The notes: a model not told the origin generated them from the letters alone. A DNA stretch of 64,000 bases from Citrobacter amalonaticus (GCF_018323885.1 NZ_AP024585.1:2480001-2544000); one strand, 5' to 3'. Counted from the stretch's first letter, positions 19,355 to 30,226 are shown. Made by a program: numbers and translations.

Positions 19355-20231
19355 CGTTTATAGCGAAAAGCGCCCGCCAGGTACGCTGCGCACCGCATGG
19401 CGCAAATTTTATGGCGATACTACGGCAATGGTTGGCTTGTACGGCTGTGCAGGGCTGGTGGTACTGTGCCTGTTCGGCAACTGGTTTGCGCCGTATGGCA
19501 TCGATCAGCAGTTCCTTGGCTATCAGTTGCTGCCGCCCTCCTGGTCACGCTATGGCGAAGTCTCTTTCTTCCTCGGTACTGACGATCTGGGACGCGACGT
19601 CCTGAGCCGACTGCTCAGCGGCGCAGCCCCCACCGTGGGTGGCGCGTTTGTCGTTACGCTCGCCGCAACGCTGTGCGGACTGTTTCTCGGCGTGGTCGCC
19701 GGAGCAACGCACGGTCTGCGTTCTGCCGTGCTGAATCATATTCTCGATACGCTGCTGTCGATTCCGTCTCTGCTGCTGGCGATTATCGTTGTCGCCTTCG
19801 CCGGGCCGCATTTAACCCATGCCATGTTTGCCGTCTGGTTGGCGCTGTTGCCACGCATGGTCCGTTCGGTCTACAGCATGGTGCATGACGAACTGGAAAA
19901 AGAGTACGTCATCGCGGCGCGTCTTGATGGCGCCTCGACGCTGAACATCCTCTGGTTCGCCATATTGCCCAACATTACCGCAGGACTGATCACCGAAATC
20001 ACCCGCGCGCTGTCGATGGCGATACTGGATATTGCCGCGCTCGGTTTTCTCGATCTTGGCGCGCAGCTCCCCTCTCCCGAATGGGGTGCGATGCTGGGCG
20101 ATGCGCTGGAGCTGATTTACGTTGCGCCGTGGACGGTGATGCTGCCCGGTGCAGCCATCATGATCAGCGTCCTGCTGGTCAACCTGCTGGGTGACGGCGT
20201 TCGCCGCGCTATCATTGCGGGGGTGGAATAA
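19341..20231 (+). CDS. sapC: ABC transporter permease SapC
   Basis: A 296-residue inner-membrane permease of the DppC/OppC type with an N-terminal cytoplasmic segment before the first helix. The coupling loop is [24 protein letters not shown]. Partner of SapB. It begins 14 bp inside sapB and its stop TAATG overlaps the sapD start by one base. Confidence 0.97.
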   Translation: MPYDSVYSEKRPPGTLRTAWRKFYGDTTAMVGLYGCAGLVVLCLFGNWFAPYGIDQQFLGYQLLPPSWSRYGEVSFFLGTDDLGRDVLSRLLSGAAPTVGGAFVVTLAATLCGLFLGVVAGATHGLRSAVLNHILDTLLSIPSLLLAIIVVAFAGPHLTHAMFAVWLALLPRMVRSVYSMVHDELEKEYVIAARLDGASTLNILWFAILPNITAGLITEITRALSMAILDIAALGFLDLGAQLPSPEWGAMLGDALELIYVAPWTVMLPGAAIMISVLLVNLLGDGVRRAIIAGVE

Positions 20232-21223
20232 TGCCATTACTGGATATCCGCAACCTGACCATTGAATTTAAGGCCGGTGAAGAGTGGGTCAAAGCCGTCG
20301 ACCGCGTCAGCATGACCTTGAGCGAAGGGGAAATTCGTGGGTTGGTGGGTGAATCCGGCTCCGGTAAGAGCCTGATTGCCAAAGCCATCTGCGGCGTTGC
20401 CAAAGATAACTGGCGCGTCACCGCCGACCGGATGCGTTTTGACGATATCGACCTGCTGCGCCTTTCGCCGCGTGAGCGACGTAAACTGGTGGGACATAAC
20501 GTTTCGATGATTTTCCAGGAGCCGCAGTCGTGTCTGGATCCGTCCGAGCGCGTGGGTCGCCAGTTGATGCAAAACATTCCGGCATGGACGTACAAAGGCC
20601 GCTGGTGGCAACGTATTCGCTGGCGGAAACGTCGCGCCATTGAACTGCTGCACCGCGTGGGGATTAAAGATCATAAAGACGCCATGCGCAGCTTCCCGTA
20701 TGAACTGACCGACGGTGAATGTCAGAAAGTCATGATTGCCATTGCGCTAGCGAATCAACCGCGACTGTTGATTGCGGATGAGCCGACCAACGCGATGGAG
20801 CCGACCACTCAGGCGCAGATCTTCCGCCTGCTGACGCGCCTGAATCAGAACAGCAATACTACCATTTTGCTGATCAGCCATGACCTGCAGATGCTCAGCC
20901 AGTGGGCGGACAAGATTAACGTGCTGTACTGTGGTCAGACGGTGGAAACCGCGCCGAGTAAAGAGCTGGTGACGACGCCCCATCACCCATACACCCAGGC
21001 GCTGATCCGCGCTATTCCTGACTTTGGTAGCGCCATGCCGCACAAAAGTCGTCTGAACACCATGCCCGGAGCCATCCCTTTGCTGGAACAATTGCCCATC
21101 GGTTGCCGTCTTGGGCCACGCTGTCCCTACGCACAGCGCGAATGTATAGAAACGCCGCGTCTGACCGGGGCGAAAAATCATCTCTACGCCTGTCATTTCC
21201 CCCTCAACATGGAGAGAGAGTGA
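20231..21223 (+). CDS. sapD: ABC transporter ATPase SapD
   Basis: A 330-residue ATPase of the DppD/OppD type. Walker A is GESGSGKS at 40-47 and Walker B is [13 protein letters not shown]. The signature reads LTDGE instead of LSGGQ, a departure I also recall in E. coli SapD. The C-terminal extension has the Cys-rich motif [15 protein letters not shown] typical of peptide-transporter ATPases that carry an iron-sulfur or structural cysteine cluster. Pairs with SapF. E. coli SapD is also implicated in Trk potassium uptake. Confidence 0.96.
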   Translation: MPLLDIRNLTIEFKAGEEWVKAVDRVSMTLSEGEIRGLVGESGSGKSLIAKAICGVAKDNWRVTADRMRFDDIDLLRLSPRERRKLVGHNVSMIFQEPQSCLDPSERVGRQLMQNIPAWTYKGRWWQRIRWRKRRAIELLHRVGIKDHKDAMRSFPYELTDGECQKVMIAIALANQPRLLIADEPTNAMEPTTQAQIFRLLTRLNQNSNTTILLISHDLQMLSQWADKINVLYCGQTVETAPSKELVTTPHHPYTQALIRAIPDFGSAMPHKSRLNTMPGAIPLLEQLPIGCRLGPRCPYAQRECIETPRLTGAKNHLYACHFPLNMERE

Positions 21224-21224
21224 G

Positions 21225-22031
21225 ATGGTTGAGACCTTACTTGAAGTTCGCAATCTGAGTAAAACCTTCCGCTACCGGACAGGCTGGTTTCGCCGTCAGA
21301 CCGTAGAAGCCGTGAAACCGCTGAGCTTTACCCTCCGTGAGCGACAGACGCTGGCCATCATCGGCGAGAACGGTTCCGGCAAATCCACGCTGGCCAAAAT
21401 GCTGGCAGGAATGGTCGAGCCAACCAGCGGCGAGTTACTGATTGACGATCATCCGCTCGAATTTGGTGATTATTCGTTTCGCAGTCAGCGCATTCGCATG
21501 ATTTTCCAGGACCCGTCGACCTCGTTGAACCCGCGTCAGCGTATTTCGCAAATCCTCGATTTTCCGTTGCGCCTGAATACCGACCTTGAGCCGGAACAGC
21601 GACGCAAGCAGATTATTGAGACCATGCGGATGGTAGGACTGCTGCCCGATCATGTCAGCTATTATCCGCATATGCTGGCGCCAGGACAAAAACAGCGTCT
21701 GGGACTCGCCCGCGCGATGATCCTGCGCCCGAAAGTCATTATTGCCGATGAAGCGCTGGCGTCGCTCGATATGTCGATGCGCTCGCAGTTAATCAACCTG
21801 ATGCTGGAATTGCAGGAGAAACAGGGTATCTCTTATATCTACGTCACCCAGCATCTTGGCATGATGAAACACATTAGCGATCAGGTTCTGGTGATGCATC
21901 AGGGGGAAGTCGTCGAACGCGGCAGTACCGCCGATGTACTGGCCTCTCCGCTGCATGAACTGACAAAACGATTAATCGCCGGTCATTTTGGCGAAGCGCT
22001 GACGGCCGATGCCTGGCGAAAAGACCGTTAA
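21225..22031 (+). CDS. sapF: ABC transporter ATPase SapF
   Basis: A 268-residue ATPase (DppF/OppF type), ending GEALTADAWRKDR as in E. coli. Walker A is GENGSGKST (47-55), Walker B is VIIADEALASLD and the signature is LAPGQ rather than LSGGQ. It completes the heterodimeric motor with SapD, one base after its stop. In E. coli a small gene, ycjD, lies between here and fabI; here the 122-bp gap holds no gene. Confidence 0.96.
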   Translation: MVETLLEVRNLSKTFRYRTGWFRRQTVEAVKPLSFTLRERQTLAIIGENGSGKSTLAKMLAGMVEPTSGELLIDDHPLEFGDYSFRSQRIRMIFQDPSTSLNPRQRISQILDFPLRLNTDLEPEQRRKQIIETMRMVGLLPDHVSYYPHMLAPGQKQRLGLARAMILRPKVIIADEALASLDMSMRSQLINLMLELQEKQGISYIYVTQHLGMMKHISDQVLVMHQGEVVERGSTADVLASPLHELTKRLIAGHFGEALTADAWRKDR

Positions 22032-22153
22032 CCGCTCTCCTGTTGTGGTCGGACTCGATCGCCCGATGTCACATGTTAAAATGACCGCGCTTTTACGGCA
22101 CTGGCCCCCTAACCGAGGCCGGTCGCCACAACATTCACATAAGGATTTAAGCT

Positions 22154-22942
22154 ATGGGTTTTCTTTCCGGTAAGCGTATTCTGGTAACCGGTCTTGCCAG
22201 CAAACTGTCCATCGCCTGGGGTATCGCTCAGGCGATGCACCGCGAAGGTGCGGAACTGGCATTCACCTACCAGAACGACAAACTGAAAGGCCGTGTGGAA
22301 GAATTTGCTGCTCAACTGGGTTCAGACATCGTTCTGCAATGCGATGTCGCAGAAGATGAAAGCATCGACACCCTGTTCGCAGAGCTGGCCAAAGCCTGGC
22401 CGAAATTTGACGGTTTCGTTCACTCGATCGGTTTTGCCCCTGGCGATCAGCTGGACGGCGACTACGTGAACGCGGTCACCCGCGAAGGCTTTAAAATCGC
22501 TCACGACATCAGCTCCTACAGCTTTGTGGCAATGGCGAAAGCCTGCCGTTCTATGCTGAATCCGGGTTCTGCCCTGCTGACGCTCTCCTACCTGGGCGCT
22601 GAGCGTGCGATCCCGAACTACAACGTAATGGGGCTGGCAAAAGCGTCTCTGGAAGCGAACGTTCGGTATATGGCGAACGCGATGGGCCCGGAAGGTGTAC
22701 GTGTTAACGCCATCTCTGCCGGTCCGATCCGGACTCTGGCCGCCTCCGGCATCAAAGATTTCCGTAAAATGCTGGCGCATTGCGAAGCGGTAACCCCGAT
22801 TCGTCGTACCGTGACTATCGAAGATGTGGGCAACTCTGCAGCCTTCCTGTGCTCCGATCTGTCCGGCGGTATCTCTGGCGAAGTGGTTCACGTTGACGGC
22901 GGATTCAGTATCGCTGCAATGAACGAACTGGAACTGAAATAA
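22154..22942 (+). CDS. fabI: Enoyl-[acyl-carrier-protein] reductase (NADH) FabI
   Basis: A 262-residue short-chain reductase that catalyses the last step of each fatty-acid elongation cycle and is the target of triclosan. The catalytic pair Tyr156 and Lys163 is in [13 protein letters not shown], and Gly93, the known triclosan-contact residue, is present (SIGFAPGDQ), so the target looks wild type. The ATG follows TAAGGATTTAAGCT. Monocistronic, with its own 122-bp upstream gap. Confidence 0.98.
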   Translation: MGFLSGKRILVTGLASKLSIAWGIAQAMHREGAELAFTYQNDKLKGRVEEFAAQLGSDIVLQCDVAEDESIDTLFAELAKAWPKFDGFVHSIGFAPGDQLDGDYVNAVTREGFKIAHDISSYSFVAMAKACRSMLNPGSALLTLSYLGAERAIPNYNVMGLAKASLEANVRYMANAMGPEGVRVNAISAGPIRTLAASGIKDFRKMLAHCEAVTPIRRTVTIEDVGNSAAFLCSDLSGGISGEVVHVDGGFSIAAMNELELK

Positions 22943-22961
22943 TCGTGCCGACTTCCCCCGT

Positions 22962-22980
22962 GGGCGGCGCCCTGCCGCCC
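22962..22980 (+). terminator. GC-rich hairpin after fabI
   Basis: GGGCGGC (22962-22968) pairs with GCCGCCC (22974-22980), a 7-bp all-GC stem with a 5-nt loop, 20 bp after the fabI stop. The following bases ATGCTCTTAACTCTT are only moderately T-rich, so termination efficiency is uncertain. Confidence 0.6.
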
Positions 22981-23142
22981 ATGCTCTTAACTCTTCCCAG
23001 CAATATAGCTTTTTGATCTTTGTTATCACGCAACAATCTTTCATCCCTTCCCCCGCTTACGCCAGGATAAAGCAGCGAGAACGATCCGGCGTGATTCGAC
23101 GACGACGTGTCCGGGTCGCCACATACAGACCAAGGAACGCCC

Positions 23143-24282
23143 ATGGAACAACGCCGATTCAACGGCAAAAGCCACTGGTATCATGAAACCCAGTCCAGCA
23201 CCGGTCCGCAGGACGTGTTGCCGCTGGTGCCCGAAGCCGCACACGTTGAAGACCGCTTTCTGTTGGATTTGGTGATCCCTGAAGATGCGCTTTTACCCTT
23301 TCAGTCCTGGCTGCAACCGGCCCGCCAGCTTGCTCATGAACTGTTCCCTGACACCGTTTTATTGAACCGCCTACATACCTTCAGCGCCTATGAACGCATG
23401 AGTACCGCGTTGACGGTCGCCCAGGTATATGGTGTTCAGCGGCTTTGCAACCACTATGCCGCCCGTTTGACGCCGCTTCCCGGCCCGGATTCGTCGCGTG
23501 AAAGTAATCACCGGCTGGCACAGATTACTCAGTACGCGCGCCAGCTCGCCAGTTCACCCTCAGTGATTGATAACCGCGCGCGCCAGCATTTATGCGATGT
23601 TGGCCTTTCTGCGTGGGATATCGCATTGATGAACCAAATCATCGGCTATGTCGGTTTTCAGGCGCGTGTCGTCGCTACGTTTCAGGCATGGCTGGGGCAA
23701 CCGGTACGCTGGGTGCCAGGTCTGGACACACAATCATTCGCCGACGTATCCCTGTTTCAGCAACCCGATGCCACCTGGCATTCGGCGCACGAGCAGGTCG
23801 AACTGCGCTTCGCAACGGCGGAACAGTTGGAGTGTCTGTCGTGTTATCAGCCAATCGCCGCCCTTCAGCCCATCGCTCCTAATCTGGTTCATCAACCGAC
23901 GCTGCTTACGCTGCTCGGTACCCTGCTTAAAAGCACATTGTCCATTGAGTCCCCCGCGCACAATTTCACCACACTACTGACATCGCGAATTAACGGCAGT
24001 GCAAGCTGCTTTAACCAACTGGCGACGTCAGTGGAAATCGCCGACTTACTGCGCCAGAGCGAACACGAAATAGAACGCCGGGAACAACAGCAGCCGGTTG
24101 AGCGTCCGCTGTTCCAGGCGATACAATTGTTGACGCGTGCCCCCGATCGTTTCAGTGCCGCGCAGTTCAACCCGTTCAACGAGTCCTGTACCTCCGTTGA
24201 ACAGGCAATCAACCTGCTGGCCTGGTCGGGGTTATGCGGATGGCTGAATCGTCTGAAAATCGCGCTGGGTGAGACACATTAA
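23143..24282 (+). CDS. yciW: CMD/AhpD-like peroxidase-related protein YciW
   Basis: A 379-residue protein matching E. coli YciW, which is linked to L-cysteine metabolism. It is distantly related to carboxymuconolactone decarboxylase/AhpD proteins. Near the expected AhpD active site the sequence is [10 protein letters not shown], with one Cys (102) and no partner three residues on, so the classical CxxC peroxidase centre is absent; a CLSC pair occurs later (231-234). The ATG at 23143 has CAAGGAA ahead and matches E. coli; a GTG 36 nt upstream is in frame. The 200-bp upstream gap could hold a CysB-type site, but I could not identify one. Confidence 0.9.
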   Translation: MEQRRFNGKSHWYHETQSSTGPQDVLPLVPEAAHVEDRFLLDLVIPEDALLPFQSWLQPARQLAHELFPDTVLLNRLHTFSAYERMSTALTVAQVYGVQRLCNHYAARLTPLPGPDSSRESNHRLAQITQYARQLASSPSVIDNRARQHLCDVGLSAWDIALMNQIIGYVGFQARVVATFQAWLGQPVRWVPGLDTQSFADVSLFQQPDATWHSAHEQVELRFATAEQLECLSCYQPIAALQPIAPNLVHQPTLLTLLGTLLKSTLSIESPAHNFTTLLTSRINGSASCFNQLATSVEIADLLRQSEHEIERREQQQPVERPLFQAIQLLTRAPDRFSAAQFNPFNESCTSVEQAINLLAWSGLCGWLNRLKIALGETH

Positions 24283-24371
24283 CCCTTTCATTGCCATAAA
24301 GAGCGCTTGCCGCATCAGGTACTTTCGCGTAAAACTGTCAGCCGCTCTTATGGCCACGAAAATAGACAAAT

Positions 24372-26306
24372 ATGTTTCAGGACAACCCGCTGCTAGCGCA
24401 GCTTAAACAGCAACTGCATTCCCAGACGCCACGTGCTGAAGGGGTGGTAAAAGCCACGGAAAAAGGCTTTGGCTTCCTGGAAGTCGATGCGCAAAAAAGT
24501 TATTTCATTCCACCGCCGCAGATGAAAAAAGTGATGCATGGCGACCGTATCATCGCCGTCATCCACACTGAAAAAGATCGCGAATCTGCGGAGCCGGAAG
24601 AGCTGGTTGAGCCGTTCCTGACCCGCTTTGTCGGTAAAGTACAGGGTAAGAACGATCGCCTGTCCATCGTGCCGGATCACCCGCTGTTGAAAGACGCCAT
24701 TCCCTGCCGCGCCGCTCGCGGTGTGGAGCATGAATTTAAAGAGGGTGACTGGGCCGTTGCTGAAATGCGCCGTCATCCGCTCAAAGGCGATCGCACCTTC
24801 TTCGCCGAATTAACCCAGTTCATCACGTTTGCCGACGACCACTTCGTCCCCTGGTGGGTCACCCTGGCGCGGCATAATCTTGAAAAAGAAGCGCCGGATG
24901 GCGTAGCGACGGAAATGCTGGATGAAGGGCTGGAACGTCAGGATCTGACAGCGCTGAATTTCGTTACTATCGATAGCGCCAGCACGGAAGATATGGACGA
25001 TGCGCTGTATGCCGAAGAACTGGCTGACGGCAAATTGCAACTGACCGTGGCGATTGCCGACCCTACCGCCTGGATCGCCGAAGGCAGCAAACTGGATAAC
25101 GCCGCGAAAATCCGGGCGTTCACTAACTATCTGCCGGGCTTCAACATTCCAATGTTGCCACGCGAACTGTCTGACGACCTCTGCTCACTCCGCGCCAATG
25201 AAGTGCGCCCGGTACTCGCCTGTCGCATGACCATTGCCGCTGATGGCACCATTGAAGATGATATCACGTTCTTCGCTGCCACCATTGAGTCAAAAGCAAA
25301 ACTGGCTTATGACAACGTCTCTGACTGGCTGGAAAACCGCGGTCGCTGGCAGCCTGAAAGTGAAGACATCGCCCAGCAGATTCGTCTGCTGCAGCGTATT
25401 TGCCTGAGCCGTGGTGAGTGGCGTCATCAGCATGCGCTGGTGTTTAAAGATCGCCCAGACTACCGCTTCATTCTCGGCGAAAAAGGTGAAGTGCTCGATA
25501 TCGTCGCAGAACCGCGTCGCATCGCGAACCGGATTGTCGAGGAATCCATGATTGCGGCCAACATCTGCGCCGCACGCGTGCTGCGCGACAAACTCGGCTT
25601 TGGCATTTACAACGTTCACCTGGGCTTTGACCCGGCCAATGCCGATGCGCTGGCCGCGCTGCTGCAATCTCACGGAATGCATGTGAACGCCGAAGAAGTA
25701 TTAACTCTGGAAGGCTTCTGCAAGCTGCGTCGTGAACTGGATGCGCAACCGTCGGGTTTCCTCGACAGCCGTATTCGTCGCTTCCAGTCTTTTGCGGAAA
25801 TCAGCATTGAGCCGGGTCCGCACTACGGGCTGGGTCTGGAGGCTTACGCCACCTGGACGTCACCGATTCGTAAGTATGGCGATATGATCAACCATCGCCT
25901 GCTGAAAGCCGTCATCAAAGGTGAAACCATTAACCGTCCGCAGGAAGAGATCACCGTACAGATGGCTGAGCGTCGTCGCCTGAACCGCATGGCGGAACGC
26001 GATGTTGGCGACTGGTTATATGCCCGCTTCCTGAGTGATAAAGCGGGCACGGATACCCGCTTCGCGGCGGAAATCATTGATGTCAGCCGTGGCGGGATGC
26101 GTGTACGTCTGGTGGATAACGGCGCGGTAGCTTTTATCCCTGCGCCATTCCTGCATGCGGTGCGCGATGAACTGGTTTGCAGCCAGGAGAGCGGCACCAT
26201 CCAGATCAAAGGTGAAACCGTCTATAAAGTGACGGATGTGATTGATGTCACCATCGCCGAAGTGCGGATGGAAACCCGCAGCATCATCGCCCGTCCTGCC
26301 GCCTGA
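24372..26306 (+). CDS. rnb: Exoribonuclease II
   Basis: A 644-residue 3'-5' processive exoribonuclease, the E. coli length. Order: two N-terminal cold-shock domains, the RNB catalytic domain with [17 protein letters not shown] (the Asp cluster binding catalytic Mg), [20 protein letters not shown] near the active-site channel, and a C-terminal S1 domain ([20 protein letters not shown]). It degrades single-stranded mRNA in the cytoplasm. A strong intrinsic terminator follows 14 bp after the stop. Confidence 0.98.
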   Translation: MFQDNPLLAQLKQQLHSQTPRAEGVVKATEKGFGFLEVDAQKSYFIPPPQMKKVMHGDRIIAVIHTEKDRESAEPEELVEPFLTRFVGKVQGKNDRLSIVPDHPLLKDAIPCRAARGVEHEFKEGDWAVAEMRRHPLKGDRTFFAELTQFITFADDHFVPWWVTLARHNLEKEAPDGVATEMLDEGLERQDLTALNFVTIDSASTEDMDDALYAEELADGKLQLTVAIADPTAWIAEGSKLDNAAKIRAFTNYLPGFNIPMLPRELSDDLCSLRANEVRPVLACRMTIAADGTIEDDITFFAATIESKAKLAYDNVSDWLENRGRWQPESEDIAQQIRLLQRICLSRGEWRHQHALVFKDRPDYRFILGEKGEVLDIVAEPRRIANRIVEESMIAANICAARVLRDKLGFGIYNVHLGFDPANADALAALLQSHGMHVNAEEVLTLEGFCKLRRELDAQPSGFLDSRIRRFQSFAEISIEPGPHYGLGLEAYATWTSPIRKYGDMINHRLLKAVIKGETINRPQEEITVQMAERRRLNRMAERDVGDWLYARFLSDKAGTDTRFAAEIIDVSRGGMRVRLVDNGAVAFIPAPFLHAVRDELVCSQESGTIQIKGETVYKVTDVIDVTIAEVRMETRSIIARPAA

Positions 26307-26319
26307 CGACCTGCCCAGT

Positions 26320-26355
26320 AACGGCCTTTCTTTTCAGGAAAGGCCGTTTTCTTTC
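26320..26355 (+). terminator. Intrinsic terminator of rnb
   Basis: AACGGCCTTTC (26320-26330) pairs perfectly with GAAAGGCCGTT (26338-26348), an 11-bp stem with a 7-nt loop, and TTCTTT follows. Confidence 0.9.
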
Positions 26356-26553
26356 CCCCAAATCGCCATTCTCTCACTACACTCTGACTGTCAGCCGGAT
26401 ATATTTTCTACAGCGCCTATGCTTTTTCCCGGTTCTGAATTACAAATAAATACATAAACAAAACAAGATGTTCAGCTACCGTAATTTTTAATTAACGCTG
26501 GCTAATCCCTTCCATTCAGGGTTGTTTGTGCTTTAAGCGGGAGGGTGTTCATG

Positions 26554-28545
26554 ATGAAAGACAGTCTGGAGTCCACAACGTTGTATAGCTTTTTGGGTAC
26601 TCACGCGCCTTACTGGCGTTTGTCAGAAGATTCCAACACCCTGCATTTGTCCGTCACCGAAGCGACCGACCGAGTGGAGAGCGTTGAGCTTGCGCCCGAG
26701 CAAGCCGAACGGATCCGTGAAATGACCGTCATCACCTCCGGTCTCATGATGACACTCCCCTTTGAAGACAACGATGTCCCGGTGCACCTGGTGGGCCGCA
26801 AAATTAACAAACATGAATGGGCTGGCAGTGCGTCGGCCTGGCACGACACCCCTTCTGTTGCGCGTGACCTGGTCAAGGGGCTCTCGTTTGCTGAACAAGT
26901 AGTGACAGAAGCCAACTCGGCGATTGTGATCCTCGACAGTCGGGGTAACATTCAGCGCTTCAATCGCCTGTGTGAAGAGTACACCGGGTTGAAAGAGCAG
27001 GAAGTGATTGGACAGAGCGTCTTTAAACTCTTCATGAGCCGCCGGGAAGCCGCCGCTTCGCGTCGCAACATCAGCGGCTTCTTTCGCAACGGCAACTCGT
27101 ATGAAGTGGAGCGCTGGGTAAAGACCCGCAAGGGACAGCGTCTGTTCCTGTTCCGCAATAAATTTGTGCACAGCGGCAGCGGTAAAAACGAAATCTACTT
27201 GATCTGTTCCGGTACGGACATCACGGAAGAACGACGTACGCAGGAACGGTTGCGCGTGCTGGCGAATACCGACACGATTACCGGGTTGCCAAACCGCAAC
27301 GCTATCCATGAACTGATCAACGAGGCCATCGAACAGGCTGGCGACAGTCAGGTGGGTATTGTTTATCTCGACCTGGATAACTTCAAGAAGGTGAACGATG
27401 CCTATGGTCATATGTTTGGCGATCAGCTTTTGCAGGCGGTATCGTTAGCCCTCCTGAGCTGTCTGGAAGAGAATCAACTGCTGGCACGTCTCGGCGGTGA
27501 CGAGTTTATTGTGCTGGCCAGCCAGACGTCTCAGAGCTCGCTTGAGGCGGTCGCCTCGCGGATCCTCACCCGATTGCGCCAGCCCTTTCGTATCGGCCTC
27601 ATAGAAGTCTATACCGGCTGTTCTGTTGGTATCGCGATGGCGCCTCAGCACGGCGAGGACAGCAGCAACCTGATCCGCAATGCGGATACCGCAATGTACA
27701 CCGCCAAAGAAGGCGGACGTGGCCAGTTCTGCGTTTTCTCGCCAGAAATGAACGAGCGGGTATTCGAATACCTGTGGCTGGACACCAACCTGCGCAAAGC
27801 GCTGGAAAACGATCAGTTACTGATTCACTATCAGCCGAAAGTGACCTGGCGAGGTGAAGTCCGCGGCCTTGAGGCGCTGGTGCGTTGGCAGTCCCCTGAA
27901 CGTGGGCTTATCCCTCCGCTGGAGTTCATCTCATACGCTGAAGAGTCCGGGCTGATTGTGCCGCTCGGCCGCTGGGTGATCCTCGATGTTATACGCCAGG
28001 TCGCGAAATGGCGGGATAAAGGCATAAACCTGCGCGTGGCGGTTAACATCTCTGCCCGGCAACTGGCTGATCAAACGATTTTCACCGATCTGAAGCGCGT
28101 ATTGCGCGAGCTCAATTTCGAATATTGCCCTATTGATGTCGAGCTGACGGAGCGTTGCCTGATTGAGAACGAAGAACTTGCGCTATCCGTCATTCAGCAG
28201 TTTAGCCAGCTTGGCGCTCAGGTGCACCTGGATGACTTTGGTACCGGTTATTCCTCGCTTTCGCAACTGACGCGTTTCCCAATTGATGCCATTAAGCTGG
28301 ATCAGATTTTTGTCCGCGACATTCACAAAAAGTCGGTGTCACAATCGATGGTGCGCGCGATCGTCGCCGTGGCACAGGCTTTGAATCTCCAGGTGATTGC
28401 CGAAGGTGTGGAGAGCGCCAAAGAGGATGCTTTTCTGACGAAAAACGGCGTCAATGAGCGACAAGGTTTTTTATTTGCCAAACCGATGCCTGCCGTTGCG
28501 TTTGAGCGCTGGTACAAACGTTACCTCAACAAGAAAAAGCGCTAA
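26554..28545 (+). CDS. pdeR: Cyclic-di-GMP phosphodiesterase/trigger enzyme PdeR
   Basis: A 663-residue protein (K-12 PdeR, formerly Gmr/YciR, 661). Order: N-terminal region, a PAS domain (about 110-230, with VILDSRGNIQRFNRL), a GGDEF domain with intact RLGGDEF, and an EAL domain with LEALVRWQ, DDFGTGYSSL and VIAEGVES. In E. coli it degrades c-di-GMP and controls the DgcM-MlrA switch for curli. Two adjacent ATGs (26551, 26554) follow GGGAGGG; the second matches E. coli. It has a 247-bp upstream gap after the rnb terminator. Confidence 0.95.
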   Translation: MKDSLESTTLYSFLGTHAPYWRLSEDSNTLHLSVTEATDRVESVELAPEQAERIREMTVITSGLMMTLPFEDNDVPVHLVGRKINKHEWAGSASAWHDTPSVARDLVKGLSFAEQVVTEANSAIVILDSRGNIQRFNRLCEEYTGLKEQEVIGQSVFKLFMSRREAAASRRNISGFFRNGNSYEVERWVKTRKGQRLFLFRNKFVHSGSGKNEIYLICSGTDITEERRTQERLRVLANTDTITGLPNRNAIHELINEAIEQAGDSQVGIVYLDLDNFKKVNDAYGHMFGDQLLQAVSLALLSCLEENQLLARLGGDEFIVLASQTSQSSLEAVASRILTRLRQPFRIGLIEVYTGCSVGIAMAPQHGEDSSNLIRNADTAMYTAKEGGRGQFCVFSPEMNERVFEYLWLDTNLRKALENDQLLIHYQPKVTWRGEVRGLEALVRWQSPERGLIPPLEFISYAEESGLIVPLGRWVILDVIRQVAKWRDKGINLRVAVNISARQLADQTIFTDLKRVLRELNFEYCPIDVELTERCLIENEELALSVIQQFSQLGAQVHLDDFGTGYSSLSQLTRFPIDAIKLDQIFVRDIHKKSVSQSMVRAIVAVAQALNLQVIAEGVESAKEDAFLTKNGVNERQGFLFAKPMPAVAFERWYKRYLNKKKR

Positions 28546-28564
28546 GCCAGCAATATGATCATCC

Positions 28565-28594
28565 GGGCGAAACGGGAAGTATCGCTTTTCGCCC
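28565..28594 (+). terminator. Possible pdeR terminator hairpin
   Basis: GGGCGAAA (28565-28572) pairs with TTTCGCCC (28587-28594), an 8-bp stem with a 14-nt loop, 20 bp after the pdeR stop. No clear T-run follows (TATTCATATCTG), so I rate it weak. Confidence 0.45.
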
Positions 28595-28726
28595 TATTCA
28601 TATCTGTCTGTAATCGCGGAATATATAATATTCCCCAAAGGTACAGGCCTGGCGGAATTTTCCCTTCTCTTTTGCCGCCATTTTTTGCATCATTAAATCC
28701 TTTATACTTTGACCAAGGATCCCCCC

Positions 28727-28909
28727 ATGTCTGATATCGATGCTAAACGGGTTGCCGAGCGTATTGATACCGTGCTTGATATCCTGGTGGCCGGTGATGT
28801 CCACTCCGCCATCCATAATCTCGAAATTCTGAAGGCGGAATTGTTGAGTAAGGTGCAGGATGACGCCATATCAGCGGCGAACAAACCCCGGGCACCGTGG
28901 GAGATCTAA
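28727..28909 (+). CDS. yciZ: Small conserved protein YciZ
   Basis: A 60-residue acidic helical protein similar to K-12 YciZ (57), including [27 protein letters not shown] and the C-terminus APWEI. Function unknown. The start at MSDIDAKRV follows CAAGGATCCCCCC; an in-frame upstream start adds six residues but lacks a site. It stands alone between pdeR and yciT. Confidence 0.9.
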   Translation: MSDIDAKRVAERIDTVLDILVAGDVHSAIHNLEILKAELLSKVQDDAISAANKPRAPWEI

Positions 28910-28999
28910 ATTTTTCGCGCGCGGCTTGTGTCGCCTGGATGCCACACCGCCGCATGTGTTTAATCTCGCGGTATCATTACCGCTATAAAAACTAACGCT

Positions 29000-29749
29000 A
29001 TGAACTCCCGACAACAAAAAATTTTGCAAATGGTCATTGATAAAGGCCAGATGAGCGTCTCTGAACTGGCCAAAATCACTGGCGTTTCTGAAGTTACCAT
29101 TCGACAGGATCTAAATACCCTCGAGAAGCAGAGCTTTCTGCGCCGCGCGCACGGTTTCGCCGTTTCGCTGGATAGCGAAGATGTGGAAACCAGGATGATG
29201 ACCAACTACACCCTGAAGCGTCAGCTTGCCGAGTTTGCGGCGTCGCTGGTCAGCCCTGGCGAGTCGGTATTCATTGAAAATGGCAGTAGCAATGCCCTGC
29301 TGGCAAGAACGCTGGCGGAACAAAAGGACGTCACCATCATCACGGTCAGCAGTTACATTGCGCACCTGCTAAAAGAGACGCCCTGCGAAGTGATCCTGCT
29401 TGGCGGTATTTATCAGAAAAAAAGCGAAAGCATGGTGGGACCGCTGACTCGCCAGTTTATTCAGCAGGTCCATTTCAGTAAGGCGTTTATCGGCATTGAT
29501 GGCTGGCAGACCGAAACGGGATTCACGGGGCGCGACATGATGCGTGCTGATGTGGTCAATGCCGTGCTGGAGAAAGGTTCGGAAGCCATTGTCCTGACCG
29601 ACAGTTCAAAATTCGGTGCGGTCCATCCCTACACCCTTGGCCCTATCGAGCGGTTTAGCCGTGTGATCACCGATGCCAGAATTAGCGCCAGTGACCGGGC
29701 GCTGATGGAACAGCGTGGTCTGACCGTTAATATCGTCGACGCCGAGTAA
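29000..29749 (+). CDS. yciT: DeoR-family transcriptional regulator YciT
   Basis: A 249-residue repressor-type protein. The N-terminal winged helix ([32 protein letters not shown]) is followed by a DeoR sugar-phosphate-sensing domain with [26 protein letters not shown] and DSSKFG. E. coli YciT is an uncharacterised DeoR protein with a reported link to osmotic genes; neighbouring osmB is such a gene. A long hairpin follows directly after the stop. Confidence 0.94.
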   Translation: MNSRQQKILQMVIDKGQMSVSELAKITGVSEVTIRQDLNTLEKQSFLRRAHGFAVSLDSEDVETRMMTNYTLKRQLAEFAASLVSPGESVFIENGSSNALLARTLAEQKDVTIITVSSYIAHLLKETPCEVILLGGIYQKKSESMVGPLTRQFIQQVHFSKAFIGIDGWQTETGFTGRDMMRADVVNAVLEKGSEAIVLTDSSKFGAVHPYTLGPIERFSRVITDARISASDRALMEQRGLTVNIVDAE

Positions 29750-29755
29750 AATATC

Positions 29756-29788
29756 CGCAAATGATTTGCTCATCGCAGATCATTTGCG
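29756..29788. other. 14-bp hairpin after yciT
   Basis: Bases 29756-29769 pair with 29775-29788 over 14 positions (one U-G), leaving a 5-nt loop; the outer ten pairs CGCAAATGAT/ATCATTTGCG are perfect. It starts 7 bp after the yciT stop. No T-run follows, so it is either a factor-assisted terminator, an mRNA 3'-end stabiliser or a regulator site. Confidence 0.6.
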
Positions 29789-30007
29789 CTCTGAGACTAT
29801 TCTGACTCCCGAATTAAGACTATTTACCTGTTGTTCACAGGCGAAAGTCGTAAAATTACTATTAGCGATATAACAGGAAGTGACTATCACCTGCGTGATA
29901 TTACCCTGCGCACTAAGGTTTCACGGATGCCCTCTTTAATGACCGATATTTTAACTATAGTTAAAGAGAGCTTACTTCCGTGAATCATTAATTCAGGAGA
30001 AAGTATT

Positions 30008-30226
30008 ATGTTTGTAACGAGCAAAAAAATGACCGCCGCCGTGCTGGCGATTGCCCTGGCAATGTCCCTGAGCGCCTGTTCTAACTGGTCTAAACGTGAT
30101 CGTAACACCGCTATTGGTGCGGGTGCGGGTGCATTAGGTGGCGCTGTCTTAACGGATGGTAGCACACTGGGTACGCTGGGTGGTGCCGCTGTCGGTGGTA
30201 TTATCGGCCACCAGGTAGGTAAATAA
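30008..30226 (+). CDS. osmB: Osmotically inducible lipoprotein OsmB
   Basis: A 72-residue outer-membrane lipoprotein. The lipobox is LSAC with Cys24 lipidated, and the mature part is a glycine-zipper (GAGAGALGGAVLTDGSTLGTLGGAAVGGIIGHQVG). In E. coli it is induced by high osmolarity and stationary phase. TATAGTT at 29956-29962 in the 258-bp upstream gap resembles the sigma-S-type -10 expected for this gene, a low-confidence reading. A strong terminator follows. Confidence 0.96.
   Translation: MFVTSKKMTAAVLAIALAMSLSACSNWSKRDRNTAIGAGAGALGGAVLTDGSTLGTLGGAAVGGIIGHQVGK

Noticed and set aside
22322..23044. A 240-codon open frame antisense to fabI
   Set aside because: Shadow of fabI codon usage; no start site or homology recognised.
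26623..27411. A 262-codon open frame antisense to pdeR
   Set aside because: Overlaps the conserved PAS and GGDEF coding region and lacks any recognisable motif.
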